A DNA stretch of 54,724 nucleotides from Nocardia alni (lineage in GTDB: Bacteria; Actinomycetota; Actinomycetes; Mycobacteriales; Mycobacteriaceae), in contig NZ_JAGPOX010000060.1 in assembly GCF_019038435.1 (NCBI RefSeq), positions 1 through 54,724 on the forward strand, written 5' to 3'. Within the stretch, counting starts at the first letter, position 1, and the number at the start of each line of letters is the position of its first letter. The notes under the pieces were generated by a model, which was not told the DNA's origin, ran no database searches, and saw only the letters and a program-made list of their open reading frames with translations. Positions 45,418 to 54,325 of the stretch are shown one piece after another. A program made the position numbers and the translations under genes.

Positions 45418-47105
45418 GACACCTCTTTCGACCGCAGCTGACGAGCGGCCCACGGCGCGAGTTTCTCCCGGCCGATCTTGGCGTTGTGCCGAATATCGAC
45501 CGGGAATCCGGGATGGAACAGGAATTGCGATATCGGTGTGGTGATATCGAATTCGGCGCGACGGTGCAGCAGTGACGCGTACACGACGGACCGGTCGGCG
45601 TGCTGCTCGAGTTCCACGCACAGCACGGGCAGTTGCGCCCCGCGCGGCCCGACACCTACCAGGGCGGTGCGCGCGACGCCGGGCAGAGCGTTGAACACCT
45701 GCTCCGCCTGGACGGTGAACATCGGTCCGGACGCGCTGTGCACACACTGAGACTTGCGGCCGCAGAACCAGATTCGCTCCTGCTCGTCGATCCAGGCCAG
45801 ATCGCCGGTGCGATGCCATACGGTATCCCCGTCGGCGATCTTGCCCGTCGCATTCGCCGATTCCGGCCAGACGTACCGGGTACTGACATTCGGTCCCGCG
45901 ACCACCAATTCACCGATGCGCAGCACATCGGCGCCCGCAGTCACCGAATCGGCCTCCCGCGCCGGCACATCGGCCCAGGTGGGCAGCGGCTCGTCGGTGA
46001 TCGGGACGATTCGCGCCCGCACGTGCAGTGCCGTGCGGCCCACGCACACTCCCTCGCCGTGCTGCGCGCGTTCGGTGAGACCCTCCAGAAACTCCCGCGA
46101 TTCGATGGTCGAGATCGGCAGCGCCTCGGTCGCACCGTATCCGGCATAGACGCGCACGTCCTCGCGCAGCACCTGCCGCAGGCCCGCGACACACCAGTCG
46201 GGCACCGGCGCACCGCCGGAATAGATGCTGTGCAGGGTCGCCAGTCGCGCGCCGGACTCGCGGACGTGTTGCAGCAGCGGGATCAGCACGGCGGGTGAGG
46301 CGAACATGGTGCGCACACCGAATCTGTTGACCGCGTCCACCACATGGGCCGGATCGGTGGCCCCGACACGGGACGGGATCAACGGCGGCAGTACACATCT
46401 CGATCCGAGCAGCAATTCCAGGATGCCCGCCACAGGCGCGGTGATCAGCGAAGTGCCCGGCGCGACGCGTTCGCGGACCGCGTCCACCTGATCGACCATC
46501 GCGCCGATATTGCCGTGGGTCAGGACGACGGCCTTGGCCGGTCCGGTACTGCCGGTGGTGTAGGCGATCAGTAGCGGGTCGTCATCCGGCGCCGGCACTC
46601 GATTCGACTGCACCGCAACCGGTTCGCGTCCCCAGTCGGCCAACTTGGGCCCCGGCAGGAAACGGGGACCGCCGACCGTCACCGCCAGCCGGACGCGGCG
46701 GAACAAGGGGCGCAACAATATCCGCAGCATCTGCGCCTGCGGTACGCCGATGAACGCCTCGGCGTCCACGGCCTGCAGGCAGCGCAGCATCTTTCGCAGG
46801 CCCATGCCCGGATCGATCAGCACCGGCACGGCACCGATCTTGAACAGTCCGTACAACACGGCGTACATCTCGGGCCCCGGCGTTACCAGCACGATCGTCC
46901 GCGTCCCGCGAGCAACACCTGCGGCGGTGAGCTTTTCGGCGATGACGTCGGTCCAAGCGTCGAGTTCCGCGTAGGTGAGCTGGCGATACTCCGGCAGTCC
47001 GGTCGCTGCGCTTCCATCGGGGTAGATCACCGCCGCTCGGTCAGGATGGTCGGCAACAATTCCGCTGAATCGATCGAGTGCACGCCAGTAGGCGACAGCA
47101 GTCAT
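45414..47105 (-). CDS. nltC: NltC/OleC-like beta-lactone synthetase (ANL superfamily)
   Basis: The 563-aa AMP-forming enzyme has the ANL motifs AYTTGSTGPAKAVVLTHGN (phosphate loop), YAGYGATEALPIS and WHRTGDLAWIDEQ-RIWFCGRKS. OleC-type enzymes activate the beta-hydroxy acid with ATP and close a beta-lactone. The ORF matches that family in length and in the long segment between the phosphate loop and the GYGATE motif. It is the first gene of the leftward operon (nltC, membrane protein, nltD). Ribosome site GAGGGG before ATG 47105. A fatty-acyl-AMP ligase is the alternative, but the neighbouring NltA, NltB and NltD favour the lactone role. Confidence 0.83.
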   Translation of the reverse strand: MTAVAYWRALDRFSGIVADHPDRAAVIYPDGSAATGLPEYRQLTYAELDAWTDVIAEKLTAAGVARGTRTIVLVTPGPEMYAVLYGLFKIGAVPVLIDPGMGLRKMLRCLQAVDAEAFIGVPQAQMLRILLRPLFRRVRLAVTVGGPRFLPGPKLADWGREPVAVQSNRVPAPDDDPLLIAYTTGSTGPAKAVVLTHGNIGAMVDQVDAVRERVAPGTSLITAPVAGILELLLGSRCVLPPLIPSRVGATDPAHVVDAVNRFGVRTMFASPAVLIPLLQHVRESGARLATLHSIYSGGAPVPDWCVAGLRQVLREDVRVYAGYGATEALPISTIESREFLEGLTERAQHGEGVCVGRTALHVRARIVPITDEPLPTWADVPAREADSVTAGADVLRIGELVVAGPNVSTRYVWPESANATGKIADGDTVWHRTGDLAWIDEQERIWFCGRKSQCVHSASGPMFTVQAEQVFNALPGVARTALVGVGPRGAQLPVLCVELEQHADRSVVYASLLHRRAEFDITTPISQFLFHPGFPVDIRHNAKIGREKLAPWAARQLRSKEVS

Positions 47106-47627
47106 ATTGTCCCCTCATATATTCTTGCATCCGGTCGGGAACAGCAGACGATGGAATTCCGTTCCGTGGAATAGTTGACTCTGCTCACAATTGAATACAG
47201 CATACTTCTCCCAGACATAGGTGAAGGTACGCGAGAAACGGTGAATCCGACGCTACCACTTTACACCCCCCGCCGCTACCGCATGCACTGGTCGGAATCC
47301 TTTCAGCGCAGTAACTTATATGTGTCAGAAGGTAACGACAATGGCTCGACCCCACCCCCTACAGACCCCCCTACTCGAATATTCACAGCATGGCAGCCAA
47401 GGGCATTTACCCAGGTAGGCAAGGCCCTGATCCGGCAATACACCCTCGAGGTGTCCACTCCCGAGGCAGCCATCGCGGCCCTACGTAACGCGATGCACCT
47501 GGTAATGTCCACCTCGGCATTGGTGCTACTGGATAACGACGGCGCCCCGGCATTCGATCATTCAGCCGATTAACACGCCGCACCAGAATTCGACCACACC
47601 CGAAAACAATCCAGAGGGTAGGGGGCC
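47106..47627. other. Divergent regulatory region between nltC and nltA
   Basis: It is visibly AT-richer than its surroundings, especially 47106-47240 and 47300-47345. It must hold both promoters of the pathway. TTGACT at 47175 is a candidate -35 box, but no convincing -10 at the right distance was found. A doubtful small ORF occupies 47322-47573. Confidence 0.55.
47322..47573 (+). CDS. Hypothetical 83-aa ORF upstream of nltA
   Basis: From GTG 47322 the frame encodes a Pro-rich start and then a more protein-like part (AFTQVGKALIRQYTLEVS, AAIAALRNAMHLVMSTSALVLLD). The frame is open back to 47175. There is no good ribosome binding site and no family match. It could be a small protein of the pathway or a chance ORF in the leader. 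Confidence 0.3.
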   Translation: MSEGNDNGSTPPPTDPPTRIFTAWQPRAFTQVGKALIRQYTLEVSTPEAAIAALRNAMHLVMSTSALVLLDNDGAPAFDHSAD

Positions 47628-48674
47628 ATGCGTACACGTTTCGAATCGCTCGGTGCATACACACCCAGAACCGTTCGCTCCACCGAAGAGCTGATCGCCG
47701 GACTGGCGATGCCTAGATCCCTGGACCTGGAACGCATCACCGGGATCAAGAATCGCCACGTCCATAATTCCGATCCGGACAATTACGAATCGTCGTTCGT
47801 GCTGGCGCTGCGGGCGATCGAGGATTGCCTGCACCATTCGGACTACACCGCGGACGACATCGACGTGGTGATCTCGGTATCCATCACCCGCTTCCGCGGG
47901 CCCGATCTGTTCTGTTACGCACCGGCTTTCGCGCTGATGTTGCGCAATGCGATCGGCAACACCCACGCCCTGCATTTCGACCTGTCCAACGCCTGCGCCG
48001 GGATGATGACCGGAGTCATGGTGCTGGACCGCATGATCAAGGCCGGGGTCGTGCGCAACGGCCTGGTGGTCAGCGGCGAGCAGATCACCCCCATCGCCGA
48101 TACCGCGATGCGCGAGATCGACAAACCCTACGATCCGCAGTTCGCCGCGCTCACCGTCGGCGACGCGGCCGTCGCGGTCATGGTCGACGACCGCGGCGAC
48201 GACAACGACGAAATCCACTACGTCGAGCTCACCACGACCGCCTACGGCGCGGAATTCTGCCTCGGCATGCCGAGCGATAAGTCCAAGGGCATCGCGATGT
48301 ACACCGACAACCGCCAGCTGGCCAGCGAACACCGCTACGCACAGGCCCTGTCGCGGATGTCGGACTTCTTCACCGAGACCGGACGCAGCTGGGAGAGCGA
48401 GAAATACGACTACTGGATCCACCATCAGTTCAGCGGCCCGGCCATCGAGCACATCTGCCGCTTGGCCGAGCAGCATTTCGGCACCCCGATGCCGCAGCTG
48501 CTCAACGTGCTCGAAGAATTCGGCAACACGGCCTCCACCTCGCACTTCCTCGTGCTGCACGAACACCTTGCCCGCAAGCGGATTCCGCGCGGGTCCAAGG
48601 TGCTGCTGATTCCGGAGGCGTCCGGCATCGTCTCGGGTCACCTGGCCGCGACCATCTCCCGATTGGAGGCCTGA
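47628..48674 (+). CDS. nltA: NltA: OleA-type thiolase-fold condensing enzyme (Cys subunit)
   Basis: The 348-aa FabH/OleA-like enzyme should join two acyl-CoA chains head to head into a 2-alkyl-3-ketoacid. Its triad is seen: Cys123 (LSNACAGMM), His266 (IHHQFSG) and Asn300 (FGNTAS). The position that aligns by eye with the OleA base glutamate is Ala98 (CYAPAF), so this subunit alone lacks the base. The partner gene nltB starts 1 bp later. Family knowledge: nocardiolactone clusters have two OleA-like genes that supply Cys and Glu separately. Confidence 0.85.
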   Translation: MRTRFESLGAYTPRTVRSTEELIAGLAMPRSLDLERITGIKNRHVHNSDPDNYESSFVLALRAIEDCLHHSDYTADDIDVVISVSITRFRGPDLFCYAPAFALMLRNAIGNTHALHFDLSNACAGMMTGVMVLDRMIKAGVVRNGLVVSGEQITPIADTAMREIDKPYDPQFAALTVGDAAVAVMVDDRGDDNDEIHYVELTTTAYGAEFCLGMPSDKSKGIAMYTDNRQLASEHRYAQALSRMSDFFTETGRSWESEKYDYWIHHQFSGPAIEHICRLAEQHFGTPMPQLLNVLEEFGNTASTSHFLVLHEHLARKRIPRGSKVLLIPEASGIVSGHLAATISRLEA

Positions 48675-48675
48675 G

Positions 48676-49671
48676 ATGACCACAGCATCGCGCAGTGATT
48701 CGGTGACCGGTGATGACCGGGCGACGGGTGGGCGTACGGCGATCGTTTCCGCGGCCGTCTGTACCGACGCGGACACCGGAAGCTATTTCGAGCTGGCCGC
48801 CCGTGCCGGCCGAGCCTGTCTGGAGCGGGCCGGGGTGTTACCCGATCAGATCGGAACAATGGTCAACACCGGTGTCTTCCGCGACAGCAACGTCTCCGAA
48901 CCGGCCGTCGCCGCACTGATCCAGAAGCGGCTCGAGATCGGCCTGGAGTACCGGACCGGGCGAGTTCCGACCTTCTCCTTCGATCTCATGAACGGCGGCA
49001 CCGGACTCGTGCACGCGCTGATGGTCGCGCAAACGTTCCTGGCGCCGGGGAATTCCGAGTACGCGCTGATCGTCGCGGGCGACACCCACCCCTCCACCGA
49101 GCGGGTCGTGGACGAATTCCCCTACCGCGCGGGCGGCGCGGCACTGTTGCTGCACCATTCACCCGCCGCAGGAGGATTCGGGCGGTTGCACACCACCGAG
49201 CGACCCGGCGCCGCGGAACCGACCGCGTGGGCGGACCTCAGCGCGGCCGGAGCCAACGGTCGCTCGGCGCTGACGGTACGCGCGGGCGACGGCGACCCGC
49301 TCGCGGACGCCGTGCGGGTGGTGCGCGCATGCCTTGACTACGAGGGCCTGAGCCCGGGCGACTTCGCCACCGGGCGGGCGATATTGCTCGCGCCCGCGCC
49401 GCGCCCCGGATTCCGCGAGCAGCTGGCATACCGGCTCGGCCTGCCGTCCACGGCCGTCGCCGGGGTGTCCCCGGACAGTGGGGACCCCTATACCGCCGCT
49501 CCCGTGCACGCCTACCTCGGTGCACAGGAGGCGGGTCTGCTCACCACCGCACGCAGTGTCGTATTCCTGGCCGCCGACGAGAGCTCCGCGGCGTGCCTGG
49601 CATATTGGCCGCAACCGGTGGATCTGGTCGGTGTCGGCGCCGATATGCAAACCAAACACGTTGACGTGTAG
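48676..49671 (+). CDS. nltB: NltB: OleA-like partner subunit (Glu subunit, no catalytic Cys)
   Basis: The 331-aa thiolase-fold protein is a divergent paralogue of NltA. The position of the catalytic Cys is Gly108 (DLMNGGTGL), and the His and Asn motifs are also not conserved, so it cannot condense on its own. It has Glu75 in VSEPAVA, where NltA has Ala98. This fits a heterodimer in which NltB donates the glutamate base across the dimer interface. It is in the same operon as nltA (1-bp gap) and ends before a strong terminator. Confidence 0.82.
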   Translation: MTTASRSDSVTGDDRATGGRTAIVSAAVCTDADTGSYFELAARAGRACLERAGVLPDQIGTMVNTGVFRDSNVSEPAVAALIQKRLEIGLEYRTGRVPTFSFDLMNGGTGLVHALMVAQTFLAPGNSEYALIVAGDTHPSTERVVDEFPYRAGGAALLLHHSPAAGGFGRLHTTERPGAAEPTAWADLSAAGANGRSALTVRAGDGDPLADAVRVVRACLDYEGLSPGDFATGRAILLAPAPRPGFREQLAYRLGLPSTAVAGVSPDSGDPYTAAPVHAYLGAQEAGLLTTARSVVFLAADESSAACLAYWPQPVDLVGVGADMQTKHVDV

Positions 49672-49684
49672 CATATTTCACACA

Positions 49685-49728
49685 CGAGACGGCCGCCGGG
49701 GGCGTCGGACCTCCCGGCGGTCGTCTCG
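49685..49728 (+). terminator. 16-bp hairpin after nltB
   Basis: Positions 49685-49700 pair with 49713-49728 (one G-T wobble) around a 12-nt loop, 14 bp past the nltB stop. It probably ends the nltAB transcript and separates it from the LuxR gene. Confidence 0.7.
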
Positions 49729-49853
49729 ATGAGTTGTGCACCGGCTGAATTCCCGTGCGCCGCAGGCGCCTTGCTGCAACGATGCCGCTCCCCCACACGC
49801 TGCTCTCGCGTGGCCCCTCAGTCGGGCACACCCGATCAACGAAGGGATCCACT

Positions 49854-52199
49854 ATGCAGCGTTCGGTCGCTCGGGACCGAGACCTCACACCGATCGTCAC
49901 CGATACGCCGGGCGCGCGTCCCGTACGCGCCCGGCATTCGGACGACGACAGCTTGAAAATCCTGCTGCGCAGCGCAGACCCGGCACGTCTGCGGGCGGCT
50001 CGCGCGGTCGCGGTGCTGGACATCGTCACCTCCACCGAGGAGATCCCCGCCATGGACACCGTCGCACCCGTGGGGCCGGGCAGTTCCGTGAGCATCGCCA
50101 TGGACGCCACCGACACCGCGACCGTCGAACTCGTCGCAGCCCTGTCCGATGCCGACCCCGACGAGATGCGCGGCACGCTGCATCAGCTCGCCGAGGCCGG
50201 CTTGCTCGAGCAGGCGCGCTTCGCACATCCCGCGATCGCCGCGCACGTCCTGCGCGATCTGCCCGTCGCCGAACTTCGCGACCTCCATCGCAGGGCTGCG
50301 GAGTTGCTGCACCGGAACGGATTCCCCGCCGCGGCCACGGCACTGCATCTTGCCCGGGCAGGCGCCGTCCGCGGCTCGTGGGCCGCTCAGGTACTCGTCA
50401 CGGCCGCCGATCAGTCGCTTGACGACGACGAACTCAGCTGTGCCGCACAGCGATTGGAACTCGCCTATCGCGCAAGCCGACGGGCGGAGGACCGCGCGTC
50501 GATCACGATGCGACTGGTCGGGCTGGAGTGGCGCACCGATCCCTCCCCGCGGACGAAGAATTTCGCCCGCCTGAAATCCGCTCTCTACAGCGGGCGGGTG
50601 CCGCAGGCCGAACTCCCCCAGGCGATTCTGCGCATGTTGTGGCACGGGTACACCCAGCAGGTCGATCATGCGCTCACCCGGTTGGCCTACCAGCCGCCGC
50701 TGTCGGACGCGGCCGCACGCAACGAATTCCTGTGTGCCTGGCTGCGATACATGCATCCGATACATGCCGATCGACACCGCAGGCTGTTCGTCGGACATCC
50801 CCGGGCCGGGGAGGTCGCCACCGGTGGCGCCGAGTCCGGTCGAGGACGCACGGTGACCAGGTCGACAAGCGACGGAGGAGCCGCCTGCACCGCCTCGGCC
50901 GCCGACGCCGAACCGCCGCGGTATCCGCCCGATCCGCCGACCTTCGGCACGTCATCCACCAGCCCCGGCCCGCTGAGCACCGACCTGCTGACCGCGCTGT
51001 CGGTGCAGCATCCGCCCGCGCGTCTCGTCGGCCTGGCACAGCGCAATCTGGCCGCACACCGCCTGGATTCGAGCACGCTCGAGGCCCTGGTGGTGGCCGT
51101 GGACTGCCTGATCCAGCTGGATCGGCTCGACACCGCCGACGCCTGGTGCGTGTCGCTGCTGGCCGAGGCACAGGCCCGGCACGCACCGACCTGGCGGTCC
51201 ATTTTCGCGGGGCTGCGCGCGGAGACACTGCTGCGCAAGGGAAATCTGACCGCCGCCGCCGACAATGCCGCCATGGCACTGAATCTCGTCCCGGCCGAGC
51301 ACCTGGGCGTCTGGGCCGGGCGGCCGATCGCGGTGCTGGTGCGCGCGCTCACCGCACAGGGCCGGCATGCCGAGGCGGCCGCACAGCTGCGCCGGCCGGT
51401 GCCGCGGGCGATGTTCGAATCCCGTTTCGCGCTACCGTACCTGCACGCCTACGGGCACCATTGCCTGGCCATCGGGCAACCGGAGTCCGCGCTGCGCTAC
51501 TTCCGGCGCTGCGGCGAGTTGATGCGGCAGTGGAATATGGACTTCGGCTGGCTGGTGCCCTGGCGCAACGACGTGGCGGCAGCGTATCTGAGTGCGGGCG
51601 AGCCGCGCCGGGCACAGGCGTTCGCCACCATGCATCTCAAGCTGATCGGCGGGCCCGACCGGCATCGCACCGGCGCCGTATCGCTGCGGCTGCTCGCCGC
51701 CGCAGGGGATCCGCACCGCCGCGTGCCACTGCTGCGCCACGCGGTGGCCGTCGCACGCGCCGGCGGCGACAGCCTCGAATTGTCCACGGCCCTGGCGGAA
51801 TTGGGCCGCGCACACCGCTCGGTCGGCGACGTCGACAAGGCTCGCCCGCTGCTGCGGGAGGCCGCTCGTCTGGCCACGTTGTGCGGAGCCGACAGCTCGG
51901 CCGGCTGTGCGGCACGCGGCGAACGCCCCGTCGCGAAGAACGTGGCGCGCGAACCCCTCCCAGGGGTCTGTCTGACGCCGACCGGCGTCGACACACTCAG
52001 CCCGGCCGAACGCCGGGTCGCGGAACTGGCCGCGCTCGGCCAGCGCAACCGCGAGATCGCCGACACCCTGCACATCACCCCCAGCACGGTGGAGCAACAT
52101 CTGACCCGGGTGTACCGCAAACTCTCGGTCGCCCGGCGCGGCGAACTGCGTTTCGTCCTGGCCGCGCACCTGCCCGACGCGGAATCCGCAGCAGGGTAA
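49854..52199 (+). CDS. LuxR-family (LAL-like) regulator lacking the N-terminal P-loop ATPase
   Basis: The 781-aa protein has a LuxR-type helix-turn-helix at about residues 712-772 (LSPAERRVAELAALGQRNRE, STVEQHLTRVYRKL) and a long tetratricopeptide-like helical region (about 330-680). It starts inside what would be the ATPase end of a LAL/MalT regulator (LHQLAEAGLLEQARFAHPAI). No Walker A motif is seen before it: the first 100 residues are disordered-looking, with Asp/Ala/Thr-rich stretches. ATG 49854 has GAAGGGA upstream. It lies next to the nlt cluster, after a terminator, so it could control it (inference). Confidence 0.8.
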   Translation: MQRSVARDRDLTPIVTDTPGARPVRARHSDDDSLKILLRSADPARLRAARAVAVLDIVTSTEEIPAMDTVAPVGPGSSVSIAMDATDTATVELVAALSDADPDEMRGTLHQLAEAGLLEQARFAHPAIAAHVLRDLPVAELRDLHRRAAELLHRNGFPAAATALHLARAGAVRGSWAAQVLVTAADQSLDDDELSCAAQRLELAYRASRRAEDRASITMRLVGLEWRTDPSPRTKNFARLKSALYSGRVPQAELPQAILRMLWHGYTQQVDHALTRLAYQPPLSDAAARNEFLCAWLRYMHPIHADRHRRLFVGHPRAGEVATGGAESGRGRTVTRSTSDGGAACTASAADAEPPRYPPDPPTFGTSSTSPGPLSTDLLTALSVQHPPARLVGLAQRNLAAHRLDSSTLEALVVAVDCLIQLDRLDTADAWCVSLLAEAQARHAPTWRSIFAGLRAETLLRKGNLTAAADNAAMALNLVPAEHLGVWAGRPIAVLVRALTAQGRHAEAAAQLRRPVPRAMFESRFALPYLHAYGHHCLAIGQPESALRYFRRCGELMRQWNMDFGWLVPWRNDVAAAYLSAGEPRRAQAFATMHLKLIGGPDRHRTGAVSLRLLAAAGDPHRRVPLLRHAVAVARAGGDSLELSTALAELGRAHRSVGDVDKARPLLREAARLATLCGADSSAGCAARGERPVAKNVAREPLPGVCLTPTGVDTLSPAERRVAELAALGQRNREIADTLHITPSTVEQHLTRVYRKLSVARRGELRFVLAAHLPDAESAAG

Positions 52200-52495
52200 C
52201 CCGTTCGGCCCGGCCGGATCGGGTATCCGCCGAGGTCACGGCATACGAATCTGGCTCACCACAATATCTTCGGGCAACGGGTAGACCCGGTTGTCACATA
52301 CCGGGGAGCGGCGGGTCGCTCCCCGGCGTGGCGCTGGCGACTCGGGAAGCACCCGCTCAGCACTTCACCCGAAACCCGGCAAACCGGTCTCTTGCAGGGC
52401 CGCGCGGCGTTACTCTGTCATGAGCGTTGCACCACGGTGGTCCTCGCCGGAGTGCGACGTCGGCCAAGCGAGCCACTCCTGCAAAGGAATTCAGA

Positions 52496-53110
52496 ATGAC
52501 CGTCAGCGACGATCGCACCGTTCAATCCACTCCCGCCGCGCCCACAATCGCCGACCCGGCCCCGTTGGGCCTGGGCGCATTCGCCCTGACCACCTTCCTG
52601 TTATCGGTGGTCAACGCCGGCTGGGCCGGTTCCTCCACCGGCAACGCCTGGCTGGGCTACGCCTTCGCATACGGCGGCCTATGCCAGCTCCTAGCAGGCA
52701 TGTGGGAGTTCAAGAACAAGAACGTCTTCGGCGCGACCGCGTTCTCCACCTACGGCGGCTTCTGGATCGGCCTCGGCCTATGGGCCCGCCTGGTCGCCCC
52801 CCACGCCACCGGCCACCAGAGCTCCTACGACCTAGGCTGGATCCTGCTGGCCTTCGCCATCTTCAACACCTACATGATGATCCTGGCCCTCCAGGTCAAC
52901 ATAGCCGTCTTCGGCGTCTTCCTAACCCTGGAACTCACCGAAATCTTCCTGTTCATCGGCAACTTCTCCACCAGCGACACCGTAGTCAAAATCGGCGGCT
53001 ACATCGGCATAATCACCGCCCTGGTCGCCTGGTACGCCTCCGCCGCCAACGTAGCCAACGGCATCGGCGGCAAGATCCGCCTTCCCGTCGGCGCGCCGTT
53101 GGTCGCGTAA
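52496..53110 (+). CDS. GPR1/FUN34/SatP-family acetate/succinate transporter
   Basis: The 204-aa protein has six hydrophobic segments and the family motif near its N-terminus as DPAPLGLGAFALTTF (NPAPLGL in most members), with YGGLCQLLAGMWEFKNKNVFG and FSTYGGFWIG. It sits in the cytoplasmic membrane and probably moves acetate or succinate with protons. ATG 52496 has AAAGGA upstream. The end of the gene has an unusual richness in CTA and ATA codons (cctaaccctg, ataatc) compared with its neighbours. It is followed by a very strong terminator. Confidence 0.88.
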   Translation: MTVSDDRTVQSTPAAPTIADPAPLGLGAFALTTFLLSVVNAGWAGSSTGNAWLGYAFAYGGLCQLLAGMWEFKNKNVFGATAFSTYGGFWIGLGLWARLVAPHATGHQSSYDLGWILLAFAIFNTYMMILALQVNIAVFGVFLTLELTEIFLFIGNFSTSDTVVKIGGYIGIITALVAWYASAANVANGIGGKIRLPVGAPLVA

Positions 53111-53130
53111 GCCCGCAAGTCCACAAAGGC

Positions 53131-53167
53131 GACTCGGCTCCCGATGGATTCCATCGGGAGCCGAGTC
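53131..53167 (+). terminator. Perfect 17-bp hairpin after the SatP-family gene
   Basis: GACTCGGCTCCCGATGG (53131-53147) pairs perfectly with 53151-53167 across the 3-nt loop ATT, about 20 bp past the stop. It is a strong terminator candidate. Confidence 0.85.
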
Positions 53168-53290
53168 GTCTTCGCCATTCCCCTCGAGAATCGCCGACGA
53201 CCTCGATGTGCTGCTGGAATTCCTCGCGTCTCCGGACCAAGGTCACCAAGGGGCCGGGCTCTCATGCGGCCGGAATTACCATGGCCGACA

Positions 53291-53333
53291 AGCTGATCGA
53301 AACGACCCATCCATCGGATTGACAGTATCTCCG
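53291..53333. repeat. Imperfect direct repeat, left copy (upstream of the oxidoreductase gene)
   Basis: CCCATCCA, 5 nt, then TTGACAGTATCTCCG at 53319-53333. The same order with 6 nt and one base change occurs at 54409-54454. The TTGACA could be a -35 box for the gene at 53405. Confidence 0.55.
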
Positions 53334-53404
53334 GCGAGCCCGACCCGTAGGAATACTCGACCGGTGGCCACTGTTGGCGATCATGAACCGAGAGGAGTAG
53401 CCGC

Positions 53405-54325
53405 ATGCGTGCACTGGTGGTGGACCCATCCGCGCCCGAGGCCGTGCGTCTCACCGAAATCGCCGAGCCGGTCGCTACTGGTGATGAGGTGCTGGTCGAA
53501 GTGCGGCAGGCCGCGCTGAACTACGGGGACCTCAACGATGCCCGGTCCGGACGTGTCCCTCCTGGGGCGGTGCTCGGTTCCGATGTCGCCGGGGTCGTGC
53601 TGCGGTCGGGACCCACCGGCCCGCCACCCGGCACCCGGGTAGTGGCATTGGCACAAGGGGCGTTCGCCGAGCAGGTCGTCGTCGACCTCGGCGCACTGGC
53701 CGAGGTCCCCGCAACGGTGGGCCTCGTACAAGCAGCGGCACTCCCGGTGGCCGGCGTGGCCGCGTTGCGGTCGCTACGCGCGAGCGGTGCAGTGCTCGGC
53801 CGACGTGTGTTGATCACCGGCGCGTCCGGCGGGGTCGGCCGCTTCGCCGTACGGCTGGCCTCGATGGCCGGAGCGCACGTGATCGCCTCGGTTGGGCAGG
53901 TCGAGCGCGGCATAGGTCTGGAAGAGCTGGGCGCGGACAAGGTCGTAGTCGGCCTCAACGGCATCGACGCGCCTGTCGACGTGGTGCTCGACAGCGTCGG
54001 GGGCCCGCAACTGGTCGCGGCCTGGCAACTGCTCGCTCCCGATGGCAGCCTACAGAGCATCGGATGGACCTCGGGTGAGCCCGCGGTGTTCCCGCCGTAC
54101 TCCACCATCGGCCCGCCGAAATCGCTGACGTCATTCGTCATCCAGGGCTCAGTGGCCGCCGAGTTGGCCGACCTCGTACACCTCGTCGAGTCCGGTGCCC
54201 TGCCTGTGGAAATCGGGTGGCACGGGCCACTGCAGCGGTTCGCCGACGGTGCCACCGCGCTACGCGACCGCCGAGTAAACGGCAAGGCCATCCTCGACGT
54301 GGCAGACCAGCCATCGGCTTCGTAG
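53405..54325 (+). CDS. Zinc-independent quinone-oxidoreductase-like MDR protein
   Basis: The 306-aa medium-chain dehydrogenase/reductase has a GroES-like N-terminal domain (QAALNYGDLNDARSG) and a Rossmann motif ITGASGGVGRFA for NAD(P)H. The structural zinc cysteines are absent, so it is of the quinone oxidoreductase/enoyl reductase type. GAGAGGAG precedes the ATG at 53405. Substrate unknown. It lies alone between the two copies of an imperfect direct repeat. Confidence 0.88.
   Translation: MRALVVDPSAPEAVRLTEIAEPVATGDEVLVEVRQAALNYGDLNDARSGRVPPGAVLGSDVAGVVLRSGPTGPPPGTRVVALAQGAFAEQVVVDLGALAEVPATVGLVQAAALPVAGVAALRSLRASGAVLGRRVLITGASGGVGRFAVRLASMAGAHVIASVGQVERGIGLEELGADKVVVGLNGIDAPVDVVLDSVGGPQLVAAWQLLAPDGSLQSIGWTSGEPAVFPPYSTIGPPKSLTSFVIQGSVAAELADLVHLVESGALPVEIGWHGPLQRFADGATALRDRRVNGKAILDVADQPSAS

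Noticed and set aside
50528..52423. Long plus-strand ORF (631 aa) overlapping the LuxR regulator
   Set aside because: Shadow frame of the LuxR gene, with Arg/Gly-rich sequence and no motif.
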